A stretch of 64,000 bases of DNA from Ctena decussata (taxonomy: Eukaryota > Mollusca > Bivalvia > Lucinida > Lucinidae): positions 60,453,737 to 60,517,736 of the forward strand of contig OZ022505.1 of assembly GCA_963989385.1 (NCBI GenBank), in the 5' to 3' direction. The notes under the pieces were generated by a model that saw only the letters and a list, made by a program, of their open reading frames with translations, was not told where the DNA came from and searched no databases. Position numbers and translations under genes: made by a program. The first letter of the stretch is position 1. The number at the start of each line of letters is the position of its first letter. Shown here in pieces: positions 37,918 to 48,928 of the stretch.

Positions 37918-38055
37918 GCAGCGGACCGTACACTCTTGGCAAAGTAAATTGTAAAGGAGATGAGAAATCCCTGTTTGACTGTGCGATCAGCAGTGGTCCC
38001 TGTGATGCCCAGTTTTCCTCAGGAGATGCCGGAGTCCTGTGTTACACCAAAAGAA
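37918..38055 (+). CDS. SRCR domain 6, C-terminal half (exon)
   Basis: Acceptor gtttcag, donor gtaagc, phase 1 at both ends, joining in frame to 35840. It reads GSGPYTLGKVNCKGDEKSLFDC and ends AGVLCYTKR, supplying the last four cysteines. A PAL-A palindrome ends 71 nt before this exon. Confidence 0.87.
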
Positions 38056-38661
38056 GTAAGCATTGTCAAACATTATGACTGCCATATTAACGCTGATTTA
38101 AATTCTCTAACTTTTGTTAAATGCTTTCTCTATGTTATGGATGGTTTCCGCCTAAAATAGCCGTCTTCGAAATTACAGTTTATATTTCACTCAAATTCCA
38201 ATACAATTCACAATGATACAGTGACATTATGTATACGACCTTGCCTTAGACCTTCTGTTCTGATAAACGCCCGTCCTCTCTTCTTCTTCTATTTTTTTTT
38301 ATAAAATAGCTTAATTTTGCACTGCCTGCATGAAAACACAGGATCACCGTTTTCAATACAGTTCAGCTACTATGAAAATTTAAAGCTGTAATTAGAAAAC
38401 ATCTTAGATGAAATTGGGAATGAAAATTGCCAACACAAAGGAATTTAGAGAAGTAATTGTACACGAAAAAGAAAAAGTGAAAGAAGAGAATAAAAAGGAT
38501 AAAGAATAGTGAACGAGAGTTTGTAAATAGTTAGGTAAGTAGCTTAAATGCAAGGAGAGGCTCATTACAGTGTATATGGTATAATACTTTGCAATCAGAT
38601 ATGGAAATGAACTTTTTCTCCTTTCCCTTCTAGTAACAATCATGCCCTGAATATATTTTAG
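38056..38661. other. Intron between domains 6 and 7, unassigned
   Basis: AT-rich sequence, with purine-rich stretch near 38458-38515. No repeat or gene recognised. Confidence 0.5.
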
Positions 38662-38815
38662 AACCAGCCCTGAGACTAATAGGAACAGCGAATGCCGGTC
38701 GTCTTGAAGTTATCTTGGACAGCTCAAAAGGAACCATTTGTGACTTTGGCTGGTCGCGGTATGACGCCAGTGTGGCATGTAAACAGCTGGGATTTATTGA
38801 CGGCGAACCGAGAAG
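38662..38815 (+). CDS. SRCR domain 7, N-terminal half (exon)
   Basis: Acceptor atatttta-g, donor AAG/gtatga, leaving in phase 2. It encodes ALRLIGTANAGRLEV, GTICDFGWSRYDASVAC and KQLGFIDGEPR. The open frame continues far past the donor, but the SRCR match stops there and the domain resumes in phase 2 at 40025. Exit phase 2 differs from domains 1 and 6. Confidence 0.85.
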
Positions 38816-40024
38816 GTATGATAAAGTATTTCAAAACTACGTGAGAGAAGGGCCAATGCCAACTGATGATCAGTTGGCTTTGTCCATACTCTCACATAGT
38901 TTTGGTTTTTGCGTCTACTTAAGACAAATAGGTACACTGCCAACGGAAACAGTACTGCCATTTTTTAAACTTGCACCACCGTCTCTTTTCATAGGATATC
39001 AGCTTCTAAAAAGACAATCTACTCTTCTTAAAGCAAATTCTTTCCTTAAAAGCCGACATCTTTTCGAAGGACTGAGTAACCTTTGTAGGGTTCTCCACAT
39101 TTTGATGTCAACTATAATTAGTCTGCAAAGGTCAAGGACTGTTCTGACATCAGATATATCAATTCTGCAAGGGAACTTCTGGCAAGTCATACTCAGTTGT
39201 ATGCAGCACAGATAAATTGTGTTTTAAAGCATAAATCAGTCCATGACTGTGATTTGTCAAAAACATATTGGCTAACTAAATCAGACATGTAAATGTATAC
39301 TCACTTAAAGACAAGTAAAATCACACATCAGGCACTTGGAGTGGAGGTAGTCTGGTGATAATGCACTAGGTTACCAATGCAGGGGTCAGAGGGTCGACAC
39401 CACTCTCCTCCGTTTTTGCGGATGAGACTTGAAACTAACGCCCCGTTATAAGTTACCAAGAGATTGATTGAACGAGAGCATTTTGATAACATGAGTTTTC
39501 AGAACAACTGGCTGCATGTTTTTCGTTTGTTTTGGGGTTGTTTTTTTTTTTTGTTGTTGTTTTTCCTTAAATTAGGTTCATGCTCTGTTGATTCAAGGGT
39601 GTGAAAAGCTAGTTTTATAAACAAAAGCCAAAATGTACAATGAAACAAATCTGCTTCTGACTTTTGGTTTTGTGTCGACTTAATTAAGTCATCAACTTGA
39701 AACACCCGAGCGTGTCTGCCACGAATTTCCCATTTTTCGATTTTAAGAATCATTTGCGTGTGACAATGATACAATTTAACTCGGTAGCATGGCTATGAGC
39801 AAGCTCATGGAACGCGCAGATCATGACTAATATTCATTAAAGGGGAAAATCTAGGGGTTATCCGCTAAAATATTTTATACTGTTGTGCATGTATTACTTT
39901 TGCAATGAAATCTTGATGAATGTCTAATCTTTTGATATGCAAATACGCACATGTGTGTTGAAAATTTGTCAATTTGAAAAAATCTGGCACTTGGGATAAA
40001 CTGTGTTTTCGTTCTTTTTTTCAG

Positions 40025-40188
40025 CCATTTTCCATCCTCTGACGGCGTACCAGTGGTGATGTCATCCATGGGTTGCTATGGCAGCGAGAGTTCTATATTC
40101 ATGTGTAGAAATCCGGGTTGGCTGAAAAACATTGACGAAAGATGCTACGAGGCCAATAGAAATGCTGGAGTATTCTGCTACAACAATG
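40025..40188 (+). CDS. SRCR domain 7, C-terminal half (exon)
   Basis: Acceptor tttttcag, donor AATG/gttggt (a weak donor). Entry in phase 2 matches the exit at 38815. It reads SSMGCYGSESSIFMC and ends NAGVFCYNNG with the last four cysteines, then leaves in phase 1. The 1.2-kb intron before it holds a weak tRNA-like segment near 39340-39440. Confidence 0.86.
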
Positions 40189-40773
40189 GTTGGTTTAATC
40201 TGTAATCCCGTCATTGCAGAGAGGATGTACAATATAATTAGCTCACACGTGAATTTCGTTAAACATTTTGCGACTCATTGTATCTAAACTTTTACAAGAG
40301 CCAAAGGTTAAATTGGTTTGTGTTAAGATTTTTATGACTTTTCAGAACCGTTCAATCTCTCCAGCATGGAGCGCAGATCGCTAGCATACTAAACTAGCAT
40401 CATTTTTTCAAACAAAAAATATGGAAGTGCACGATTACCTACCCCACCCCTCGCTTTGTTCATATATTAAGATGTATATGTGGAACTCCAAAGAGAAAAA
40501 CTAATATCTAAGATTAATCAAATATTAATCAAATTTAACAGTAATGCTTAACTCGCCGTAAAAAATCTGGGTATTGGGAAAATAGGTCTGAGCAAACAGT
40601 GCACACTCAGAGTCAGATCAGGGTCTACACTGTTTGCCATTCTATCTGCATCTTTAAAACATACTATTGTATTGAAATACCAAGTTGTTCAATCTTTAGG
40701 ACAGTTACTGTCGCTATTTAATTGTCTCGATATTTTACGGTAATATAACGGTAATACTGACTGTATATTTCAG
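40189..40773. other. Intron between domains 7 and 8, unassigned
   Basis: Contains a short GAGTCAGATCAGGGTCTACACTG phrase near 40609 that recurs in other small hairpins of the window. Nothing else recognised. Confidence 0.5.
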
Positions 40774-41103
40774 TGCGGATATCTGGCGGTCAAAGCAATG
40801 AAAACACGACTGCCGGTAAAGTAGAAATGTACGTTGATGGTAACTGGATTACAGTATGTGCAACCGGCTTTGGTGCAGAAGAAGCAAAGGTGGTGTGTCG
40901 GGAACTCGGATACCCCAACAGTCGGGCTCTTGTCCCCGGGGCCTTTGGAAGGAGATACTACTCTGATTCTGTGCACGACTTTAACTGTACAGGGAAAGAA
41001 ATAACGATTGCTGATTGTCCATATTCCTTGAAAGGGTTTTGTGAGGACAGATCATCAAATTATGCAAGCGTCCTATGCTCGAAGTTCCTCATTGATAACA
41101 CGG
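40774..41103 (+). CDS. SRCR domain 8 (single exon)
   Basis: Acceptor atatttcag, donor gtaagc, phase 1 at both ends. Landmarks are VRISGGQ, GKVEMYVDGNW, TVCATGF, AKVVCRELGYPN, FNCTGKEITIADC and ASVLCSKF. Six conserved cysteines are present, with an N-glycosylation sequon at NCT. Confidence 0.9.
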
Positions 41104-41534
41104 GTAAGCGTTCATTTATCAAGAATTTTATTTCGATAATTTTCCAAAATATGACGTAATTTAAGTTCATACATCTATTCTGAAAGAAACTTTAAGTTGT
41201 CTGCTTTGCTTACCAAAATATGGAAATCTCGGTAAAATGAAACTAAGTATAAACGTCAGAACACTGTTCTCAGTTTACATTGAAATACATGTACTCTTCA
41301 GATACAACTGTTCACGAACGAGCGCGTTAGCATCTTTATCATTACAAGCTACGGATTCATAACTATTAATTATTTTAGTAAGGGTTTCCTGATATGGTTT
41401 TGTTGTCTGGGCGAGTGGCCTCGGGTGGTTACTTCATTCGTTTGTATGGTCCGTTTCAGTCACGTGACCGTTACATATTTATCATAGACAAAATAAAGTT
41501 ATCCATGTCTGCACTGTCATAATTTTATTTACAG

Positions 41535-41843
41535 ACATAAGAATACTGCCTTTCAATTCATTCCCGGCTACCGTGATCGTAGAAAAACATGGCATGAATG
41601 GTACTATTTGTTCTGAGGCCTGGGACAACACAGACGCCGATGTTCTATGCCGACAGCTGGGCTACAGCGGTGGAGTGGCTTTCGGTCCGCAGTATTCAGG
41701 ATCAAGTACACCTATGTGGTTGTCCAATGTTCAGTGCAAGGGGACCGAAAAAAGAGTTCAGGCATGCATATTCGACAAGACTCCATCCAGCGCATGTCTG
41801 TCCAACCATATGTCTGCTAGAGTCTATTGTTACGATGGCACAG
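41535..41843 (+). CDS. SRCR domain 9 (single exon)
   Basis: Acceptor atttacag, donor CAG/gtaagt, phase 1 at both ends. It reads ATVIVEKHG, GTICSEAWDNTDADVLC, RQLGYSGGVAFG, MWLSNVQCKGTEKRVQAC and SARVYCYDGTG. Six cysteines are present. The N-terminal strand region is shorter than in other domains. A repeat of family E begins 18 nt after the exon end. Confidence 0.89.
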
Positions 41844-41860
41844 GTAAGTTTATCAATTTA

Positions 41861-42201
41861 TCATATGACGTCGCATCTGAGAGTGTAATAAAGCCATGCA
41901 TTAAAAACGATAATCCACTAGTGGATTAAATATGCAAATTACGTCCTAACGTTATGGTTGACGTCCATAAAAACGTCGCGTTTTCTAATTAGGTGTTCGT
42001 GACGTTTTAGTGCAAAAATTTCTAATAAAATGCGATTTTAGTGTCATATGATAAATAGAATCTTGCATTCGTGCTCCTGTATTATTGAATTTATTAAACT
42101 CGTTGGGGAAAATGAGAAGATGCTCGGCATAGCCTCGCTTCTTATCGTTTTCCCCAACTCGTTTAATAAATTCAATAATACATGAGCACTCATGTAAGAT
42201 C
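41861..42201 (+). repeat. Repeat E, copy 1
   Basis: About 341 bp from TCATATGACGTCGCATC to GTAAGATCC. It contains CCACTAGTGG, AAAACGTCGCG, and an inner hairpin AATTTATTAAACTCGTTGGGG/CCCCAACTCGTTTAATAAATT. A full copy in inverted orientation is at 55642-55987. It starts 18 nt after the domain 9 exon. Confidence 0.8.
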
Positions 42202-42344
42202 CTCTATATCTTGAAACAAATTGTTTGCTTTGGCTTCTAGGACAAGATGGATGTTAGAATCCAACCTTTCAAAGGCATAATGATAGCTTATCAAACTATG
42301 AAGCATAGAAAAGAACCTTGTAAGACAGACAACAGACAGTTTCT

Positions 42345-42550
42345 ATGTAGATGGATGGATGGATGGATGGATGGATTTTTACGTTCCTTTTAGCAGTATC
42401 TCATTCATATTGAGATGACAAGATGATAACGAAAGTCTCAGTATAATAGAACTCAATTACGTTGTGAAGAATTCCACTGCCGGCAGGATTCGAAACCGGT
42501 ACACCTAGCACAACAAGCCAGCGCTTAACCAAGCTACTCAATGTTAAAAG
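42345..42550 (-). repeat. Possible tRNA-like SINE plus (GGAT)n
   Basis: A (GGAT)n run at 42353-42376 and, on the minus strand, GGTTTCGAATCCTGCC near 42481-42500, which resembles a tRNA B box. An A box is less clear (AAGCGCTGGC). Low confidence. Confidence 0.35.
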
Positions 42551-42622
42551 ATAGTGTTATGAAAACAAATCGTCGATGCACTCTATATTATTAAAACCCT
42601 TTACAGGCTTATAAACTTCCTT

Positions 42623-43220
42623 TAATATACTCAAAAAAAATATTAAAGGGTCAAACTTTTACCCTGCGATTTCTGGAACACTTCAAACATTTGTTAAAAT
42701 AAATCATTTCTACCTTCCATTTTATTCATTTTACAAGTTTTATACACATAAAGCTTGAACCTATAGCCTTTGTCTTGACCAAGGTTAAGCTTTAAGTCAA
42801 ACTACCCCTAAAATGAAAGTTGTTTGAGTTCCCATAGAGAATTGATAGTGTGTCAGTTTGGTCGGGAATAACTTTTAAAATTGCTTTGAGTTTTAAACTT
42901 CTTATAGCTTGCTGACGTTAAAAATGATTAAACTTGATGACTATCGAGCAATTTTTCAAAAAATTCATGAATTGGCGAAATCGAAAATTTTGGTGAATTT
43001 GTTCCCTATTGACTTCAAACAACTCTGATTTTGAGGGTAGTGTGAATTGAAGTCTGGACTTGGTCAAGATATAGGCTATATTTTCAAACTTCATGTGTAC
43101 AAAACTTGTAAAATGAATGAAATGGAAGGTGGAAATAATTTATTCTACCAAATATTTGAAATGTTCCAGAAATCGCGGGGTAAAAGTTTGACCCTTTAAT
43201 TCTTTTTTCGAGTATATTAC
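42623..43220. mobile_element. Foldback element F, 598-bp inverted repeat
   Basis: Arms of about 250 bp: TAATATACTC and AAAGGGTCAAACTTTTACCC on the left, GGGTAAAAGTTTGACCCTTT and GAGTATATTA on the right. The inner parts still pair, with more mismatches. It ends 26 nt before the domain 10 exon, so its right end is next to the acceptor. Confidence 0.88.
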
Positions 43221-43246
43221 ATATAAGTATCTTTGTTTATTGTTAG

Positions 43247-43570
43247 GCTTTGGCATTCGTCTGGCCGAGGGAACAATGGCCTCGGAGGGTCGAGTAGAAA
43301 TTTCTTATGGCGGAAAGTGGGGCACCATTTGTGATTCCTTTTGGTCTGATAACGACGCCAGAGTTGTCTGCAGACAGTTAGGATACCTAGATGGCGTTGC
43401 ACAGGCAAACTCGTTTTATGGTTCCGGCACTGGGCCGTCGTGGCTGTATTACGTGAGGTGTGATGGTGATGAGAAGTCAATCTGGTCCTGCACAAATAGT
43501 GGATTCAACGTCAGTAACACGTCATGCCGGAATCATAAATATGACGCAAGTGTTTATTGTACTGGAAGAG
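43247..43570 (+). CDS. SRCR domain 10 (single exon)
   Basis: Acceptor ttgttag, donor GAG/gtgagg, phase 1 at both ends. This is one of the domains closest to consensus: IRLAEGTMASEGRVEI, WGTICDSFWSDNDARVVC, RQLGYLDGVAQ, YGSGTGPSWLYYVRC, YDASVYC. Six cysteines. The exon lies between two palindromic elements, one ending 26 nt before it (42623-43220) and one starting 21 nt after its last base (43591-43830). Confidence 0.92.
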
Positions 43571-43590
43571 GTGAGGACGAGCATCATTAA

Positions 43591-43830
43591 TGAGCCGCGA
43601 CACGAGAAAACCAACAAAATGGTTGTGCGCCCAGCGAAGACTCAGATCAGCCTGGGCATCCGCCCAGTCTGAACAGACTCTTTGCTTTGCGCTTTAAGGG
43701 TATTGCTTAAGGTCTAAGCTACTTCCCTGCGGACAGCGAAGACTCTGATCAGACTGGGCGGATGTCCAGGCTGAGCTGAGTCTGCTCTGGGCGCACAACC
43801 GCTTTGTTGGTTTTGTTGTGTCGTGGCTCA
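43591..43830. mobile_element. PAL-A palindrome, copy 10
   Basis: A 240-bp inverted repeat, centre reversed, starting 20 bp into the intron after domain 10. The left arm has GTTGTGCGCCCAGCGAAG, a mix of the two subfamilies, while the right arm has CTGCTCTGGGCGCACAACC. Confidence 0.92.
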
Positions 43831-44203
43831 TTTTTCTTTAAGTTTACCATACTAGTAATTCGTCACGTTCAAGGCCTACTCACCAGACTGAATTTGACAG
43901 CAGCCAGTAAGCAGATGTATTGTCAGCCAGTCTTTAAATATAAAGTGATGATTTATTTATGGACAAAATATGTAACGAGTATGATTAGGGGTTTTGTCCC
44001 TAAATCCATTCATTTTACGACTACTCAACCTAGCAATGTCCCATAATGTGATAAAGTCAACTATTAACGGAATTGTATTTTAGTTTGTTACATTCTGGAA
44101 ATTACCATTTATAATTATTCCATTTGGAGGGCTTCAAAACATTTGGTCTTGATCCTGTATAGGCTGTTTACATTTGGTCCTTTGCAGCAATAAATACATA
44201 TTT

Positions 44204-44538
44204 TCACAGGGTATAATCGATTCCGCTAATTTTCGCTTCCTGCAGAGACTGTCCGTCATATTTGGCTTCCGCCGAGACTGTCGGCGAACTTTTGCTTCCT
44301 GCAGAGCCTACTGTCCTCGAAAAATGGCTTCCTGCCGAGACTGTCCGCGTGACTCTGCTTCCTGCCGAGAGCCTCGGCAGGAAGCAGAATCACGCGGACA
44401 GTCTTTGCAGGAAGCCATTTATCACGTACAGAAGTCTTGGCAGGAAGCAAGAGATCGAGGACAGTCTCGGCGGAAGCCAAATATGACGGACAGTCTCTGC
44501 AGGAAGCGAAAATTAGCGGAATCGATTATACCCTGTGA
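44204..44538. mobile_element. Palindrome C, copy 1, made of tandem modules
   Basis: A 335-bp inverted repeat with ends CACAGGGTATAATCGATTCC and its complement. Each arm is itself a chain of about five modules of 30-33 bp beginning GCTTCCTGC(A/C)GAGACTGTCC. Several frames on both strands are open across it, which follows from the repetitive structure and is not evidence of coding. A second copy is at 51536-51867. Confidence 0.92.
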
Positions 44539-44580
44539 TTTTACTCTTAACTAGTATTCGATATTAATATGTAACCAATA

Positions 44581-44787
44581 TACAGTCAACTCTTGATATC
44601 TCAAACACATATATCTTGAATCTAGGAATATTGTCTTAACACATTTCCTGTTTTTCTTTCCTGTTCAACTTCTGTTATATTAAACTACTCTTATTTCAAA
44701 GTAAATGTCCTGCTTCCAGAAAATTTAGTTTGAGAGATCAGTATTTTGAGATGAACTTCGACTTCGAGATATCGGGAATTGCCTGTA
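44581..44787. repeat. Inverted repeat I, copy 2
   Basis: Ends CAACTCTTGATATCTCAAAC and GAGATATCGGGAATTG with an inner AAAGTAAATGTCC/AAAATTTAGTTT region. It ends 97 nt before the domain 11 exon. Confidence 0.75.
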
Positions 44788-44884
44788 TTAAGTAAAAAAA
44801 GTGAAAACTTTTCTACGGATTTTGTTATGAATCAATGCATTTAGTATTTTAAACAAGCGTAAAAATAATATCTACGTATTCCAG

Positions 44885-45193
44885 TAAGACTTGATCCAAA
44901 CGTCACCTATGGAGCTATCCAACTCTGGAACGACAACAAGTACCACCTTATCTGCGCAGACGGCTTTGACGACATGGCGGCAAAAGTCGTCTGCCGATCC
45001 ATGGGTTATCAGAACGGTATAAGCGTCTGTTGTTCAGCATTCGGAAGCATGAATTTGCCAATCACGTATCATAACGTGAGCTGTATGGGTAATGAACTGT
45101 GGATTATGGGATGTAAATATAAGACTGGAGTGGAGGGCTGCAAAAGCAAGCAATATGCGTCAGTGACTTGCTCGGATGTTCCGGCGAGCGGAG
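44885..45193 (+). CDS. SRCR domain 11 (single exon, extra CC pair)
   Basis: Acceptor attccag, donor gtaact, phase 1 at both ends. Landmarks are VRLDPN, HLICADGFDDMAAKVVC, RSMGYQNG, HNVSCMGNELWIMGC and ASVTCSDV. It has eight cysteines: the usual six plus an adjacent pair in GISVCCSAFGS, just after the helix. Domain 18 has a CC pair at the same place. Confidence 0.88.
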
Positions 45194-45502
45194 GTAACTA
45201 TTTGTTGTTGTTTTATATGTTTTCATTCTCAAGTAGATAATCAAAAGACTGTAAGACTATAAAGATTTCGAAATCTGGATACGAACTTTCAATAGGGCAG
45301 TGATGGCCCACATAATTTTTGACTTACCGCTTTTATTCGATCATAAGGCGGGTGTTCCCCTTCCTTAACAATCCCAAAAATCTAATGGGGTTGTTATTTT
45401 GAAGGGAAAATCTCATTGCAGACGTGCACAATACTGAATCAGCCATTTGCGATTATTCTTTTAGCCGAATTATTATGGTATGCAGTTTGAACAAGTAAGG
45501 GC

Positions 45503-45620
45503 GTATACGTAAATACGCAGGTGCGTATTGAATTTTTGTCAAATCGACAAAATTTCAAAACGCACCTGCGTATTTGATGATGCTGAAATTGGGTAAATTG
45601 GACAAGATTTCAATAGTAAC
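45503..45620. repeat. Inverted repeat K, copy 2
   Basis: AATACGCAGGTGCGTATTG and AATTTCAAAACGCACCTGCG arms, matching 30432-30525, followed by the shared AATTGGACAAGATTTCAATA tail. Confidence 0.8.
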
Positions 45621-45655
45621 TGCAAACAAACGTGACTACATGAAATGAGCCGCGA

Positions 45656-45883
45656 CACGACAAAACCAACAATGTGGTTGTGCGCCCAGCGCAGACTCAG
45701 ATCAGCCTGGGCATCCGCCCAGTCTGATCAGAGTCTTCGCTGTCCGCATGAACGTAGCTTAGCCCCTTAGCTACCCTCTAAGCACTTAACGAAGGGTCTG
45801 ATCAAACTGGGCGGATGCCTATGCTGATCTGAGTCTGTGCTGGGCGCACAACCACATTGTTGGTTTTGTCGTGTCGCGGCTCA
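45656..45883. mobile_element. PAL-A palindrome, copy 11
   Basis: A 228-bp inverted repeat, centre forward, with AA on both sides. It has CGACAAAACC ends together with the GTTGTGCG arms. Confidence 0.92.
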
Positions 45884-45960
45884 AATGTCTTTTGGGCACA
45901 ACTCTTAGTCTTGCCCTTCAAGGGGTATAAAACATGTAACATATAATCACCCTAGTTACA

Positions 45961-45990
45961 CACCCCCCCCCCCCCCCCCCCCCCCCCCCC
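45961..45990. repeat. Poly-C tract
   Basis: About 29 consecutive C residues; on the opposite strand a G run able to form a quadruplex. Confidence 0.9.
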
Positions 45991-46237
45991 TGAACAGTGC
46001 ATGTAGTAAAAAGATGATGCGTTTCTCCTTGTGTTTAGAGTACGTGTTTTATGAAAGAGGTAATGTTCTTTTATCATTCTATATAAAATTTTCACGTATA
46101 ACAACATGCTATAATAAGAATTCAGCTGACTCATGAAGCTAATTTTGGCTCCGATTAAAAGCTATATGCATTGTGTAATGTAGAAAGTAAAGTATTAACA
46201 ATTTCCAGTTTTTGTGATATATGAAAAGTCAACATAT

Positions 46238-46275
46238 GTTTGTTTTGTTTTTTTTTTTTTTTTTTTTTTTTTTGT
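46238..46275. repeat. Poly-T tract
   Basis: A T run of roughly 30 bases about 130 nt upstream of the domain 12 exon. Confidence 0.85.
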
Positions 46276-46409
46276 TGTTGTTAGCATGTGACAAGAAACA
46301 GGAATGTAAAACCATTTTCCTATGTTTTATTGTAGTTGTTTTTAATTGTATATTCTTTTTTTCAGGATATGATTCGTAAAAAATGGCACTTTCCTATGTT
46401 TTTTTTCAG

Positions 46410-46575
46410 AATATGAATTGAAATTAGAGAATAAGTACTATGGCAATGTACAAGTACGACATTTTGACCTGTGGGGCTATGTGTGCGCCGACGGCTTTGA
46501 TGACCTTGACGCCATGGTGATATGTCGGGAGCTTAAGTTCAAGGGCGGTTTTGCATATAACCAGTACAGATTTAG
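46410..46575 (+). CDS. SRCR domain 12, N-terminal half (exon)
   Basis: Acceptor ttttttcag, donor TTTAG/gtaggc, leaving in phase 2. It encodes YELKLENKYYGNVQV, WGYVCADGFDDLDAMVIC and RELKFKGGFAY. The remaining half is at 48464 across a 1.9-kb intron containing a PAL-A copy and an inverted repeat of family J. Confidence 0.86.
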
Positions 46576-46739
46576 GTAGGCTAATTCAATCACAGTATGA
46601 AGCTATTTTAAATGTCGCAGGGATACTGCTTCGGATCCAGGGGTGGGCTTTTGGGGCTTTAGCCCCGTCACCTGGGGCTCTGTGTCCAATATAATGCAGG
46701 AATGTAGGTAATGAGGAGCACCTAGTGATAATTTTAGAT

Positions 46740-46840
46740 GATTTCCCATAAGGTTAGATTGAAATATATGTTGTGACATCTCATTGGAATTGCCTCGCCG
46801 AGGCGATTCCAGTGATATGCCATAAGATATATTTATGGTA
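46740..46840. repeat. Hairpin in the domain 12 intron
   Basis: ATTGGAATTGCCTCGCCGAGG and CGATTCCAGTGA form a short stem, extended by TATATGTTGTGACATCTC-like and GATATGCCATAAGATATA-like arms. The surrounding text (GGGGCTTTAGCCCC) suggests a larger decayed repeat. Confidence 0.5.
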
Positions 46841-47619
46841 AGCATGATTCTATCTTGAATTTTTCATCGAATACTCTATTTTATCTGGAACTTTGATTAT
46901 GGCCTCTTTCTTTGGGCGCTAAGCCCCACTAGTTGTCCAGAGAGAGCTCCGCCAGCTAGTTGTGGTCTAGATCCGGGCCTGAGAATACTTTTCTGTTTTT
47001 ATGTTCCAAACTATGCAATGCTTAATTTGAACAGAATCAGACCTGCTTGAAATGGGGAAAAACTTGTTAGTTGCCATTTTATATTTAAATCCAACTTGTT
47101 TTAACTCGTAATCTGAAACTATGCTTAAGACTCGAGCACCGGCAAGAAAACAACAACTCAGGTCATAATGAATTCACAAATTCGATCTCGATGGATATCC
47201 ATAGTCCATCAATTTTCTGTGTGACAGTTCAAGAAAAGGTTTTCAAAGTAATCTAATTATGCAACTTCGATGCTGCAGAGCAATCAACTGAAAGGCGATG
47301 AAAAAATAAAATAAAAATGTATCGATATTTAAGTCATGTCATTTGAAAATCGTTAGATATTTGATTCAAAGTAAGATAATTTGAATGTTTTAAATCTTTG
47401 AAACTTTATTTTCATTGTTTATTACGCAAACTGACATTAATGTTAAGCGTGTACAAGAAACACCTTCTTCTGCGCATGTGTGTATAAAAATGCAGGTCTG
47501 ATTTATGAACAGAAAGAAGTTAGACAACTCTGAGCATGATAAAGATCAATTAATATTTTAGTGAATTTACGTAATAAGAGTCCAGTCCGAAACTATACGT
47601 GTGTTTCATTAAATGCATA
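46841..47619. other. Intron inside domain 12, unassigned
   Basis: AT-rich, no gene or repeat that I can support. Confidence 0.5.
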
Positions 47620-47856
47620 TGAGCCGCGACACGAGAAAACCAACAATGTGGTTGTGCGCCCAGCGCGGGCTCAGATCAGCCTGGACATTCGCCCAGTCTG
47701 GCCAGAGTCTTCGCTAAGCGCTTAAAGGGTAGCTAAGGGTCTTAGCTACCTTCATGCGGACAGCGAAGACTCTGATCAGACTGGGCGGATGCCCAGGCTG
47801 ATCTGAGTCTGCGCTGGGCACACAACCACTTTGTTGGTTTTCTTACTCGCGGCTCA
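47620..47856. mobile_element. PAL-A palindrome, copy 12
   Basis: A 237-bp inverted repeat, centre reversed, flanked by TA on both sides. GTTGTGCGCCCAGCGCGG arm on the left. Confidence 0.92.
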
Positions 47857-47983
47857 TATGGTAATTAGGAGGTCTGTTATTATACGATTTATACTCTAAA
47901 GACAGTATTCAGGCTGTTTTTATTGTTTTTGTTTGTCTGTTTATTTTTCTAGAAATTTTATTTATCTTTGTTAAAAATGAAAA

Positions 47984-48209
47984 CTGGCCCCGAGATTATG
48001 AAACTTTTTTTCCGTCAGCTGAGCATGAAAATTCAAACTCAAATAAATAAATCCAATGCATATTGCAGGGTTAATAATTGTTGATATAACTTCTGTCCTC
48101 TCCCTAAAAGCTCAAAACAAACCTTGTTTAATTCAATATTTAAATTTGAGCACATTCTAAGTTGAGCATGAAAAAAGTTTAAAATTTATAATTTCGGAGC
48201 CTGACTCTC
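47984..48209. repeat. Inverted repeat J, diverged copy
   Basis: CCCGAGATTATGAAACTTTTT at the left and AAATTTATAATTTCGG at the right, with GAGCATGAAAATTC and GTTGAGCATGAAAA inside. Much diverged. Confidence 0.55.
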
Positions 48210-48318
48210 CATCTGTGACAAAGCAGTCTCGTTAAGAGACGGCAGAAAGAAAGCTGGGCTGGAAAAATACACATTTCCCTCGCCCCAAGCGATTATCAAA
48301 ATGTCCACCTATAATGCA

Positions 48319-48366
48319 TAGGTCAGAATGCAGTCAGAGCCTTTGCTCTGACTGCATTCTGACCTA
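48319..48366. repeat. Perfect 22-bp hairpin
   Basis: Arms at 48319-48340 and 48345-48366 (core GGTCAGAATGCAGTCAGAGC) pair perfectly around a 4-nt loop CTTT. It lies 98 nt before the domain 12C exon. Confidence 0.85.
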
Positions 48367-48463
48367 GGCAGAGCCGTTATCAATTTGTTTTTGGTTATAA
48401 TGAGTCCGGCCTTTTTATATTTTGTCATATACGTTGACATTTGACCTTTCACCCTGCTTAAAG

Positions 48464-48612
48464 GAGTAAGAACACAGGACTGCGCTGGCTGTCAAACATC
48501 AACTGCAGTGGCTCTGAGAGTTATTTGGCCGGTTGCGGAAACATACAATGGGGTTCGATCCAGAAATGTGCTGATGACGTTGATGCTGCTGCATACTGCT
48601 ACCAGAAATCAG
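48464..48612 (+). CDS. SRCR domain 12, C-terminal half (exon)
   Basis: Acceptor tgcttaaag, donor TCAG/gtatag; phase-2 entry matches 46575 and exit is phase 1. It reads LRWLSNINCSGSESYLAGC and ends DVDAAAYCYQKSG, supplying the last four cysteines. The acceptor polypyrimidine tract is only moderate. Confidence 0.85.
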
Positions 48613-48727
48613 GTATAGAACTTACTCATGGTACACACGCAATTCAATTCCCACCTGGAAATTAGACAAAAAAATCAGGCTTCTGCGAATACTTGGCTAA
48701 AATATATCAGTGTTTTTCCACTTATGA

Positions 48728-48928
48728 TCAACTCTCGATATCTCAGACACCGATATCTCAAAGTATCCTTTTATAAAATAATTTGGCCATATTTCATATT
48801 TTTATTTAGATTTCAACTCTTTTATCTTAAATTACGGATATATCAAAGTAAATTTTCTGGGACAGAAAATTTACTTTGAGATATCAGTAGTTTGGGATAA
48901 AATTCGACTTGGAGATATCGAGAGTTGT
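48728..48928. repeat. Inverted repeat I, copy 3
   Basis: Ends CAACTCTCGATATCTCAGAC and GAGATATCGAGAGTTG with an inner AAAGTAAATTTTCTGG/AGAAAATTTACTTT hairpin. The best preserved of the three copies. Confidence 0.85.

Noticed and set aside
38816..39215. Continuation of the domain 7 open frame past 38815 as coding
   Set aside because: SRCR similarity ends at the donor, and the domain is completed in matching phase by the exon at 40025.
44256..44554. Open frames with repeated LLPAE-type peptides on both strands
   Set aside because: They come from the repetitive palindrome C; the complementary strand gives similar frames, and there is no splice or start context.
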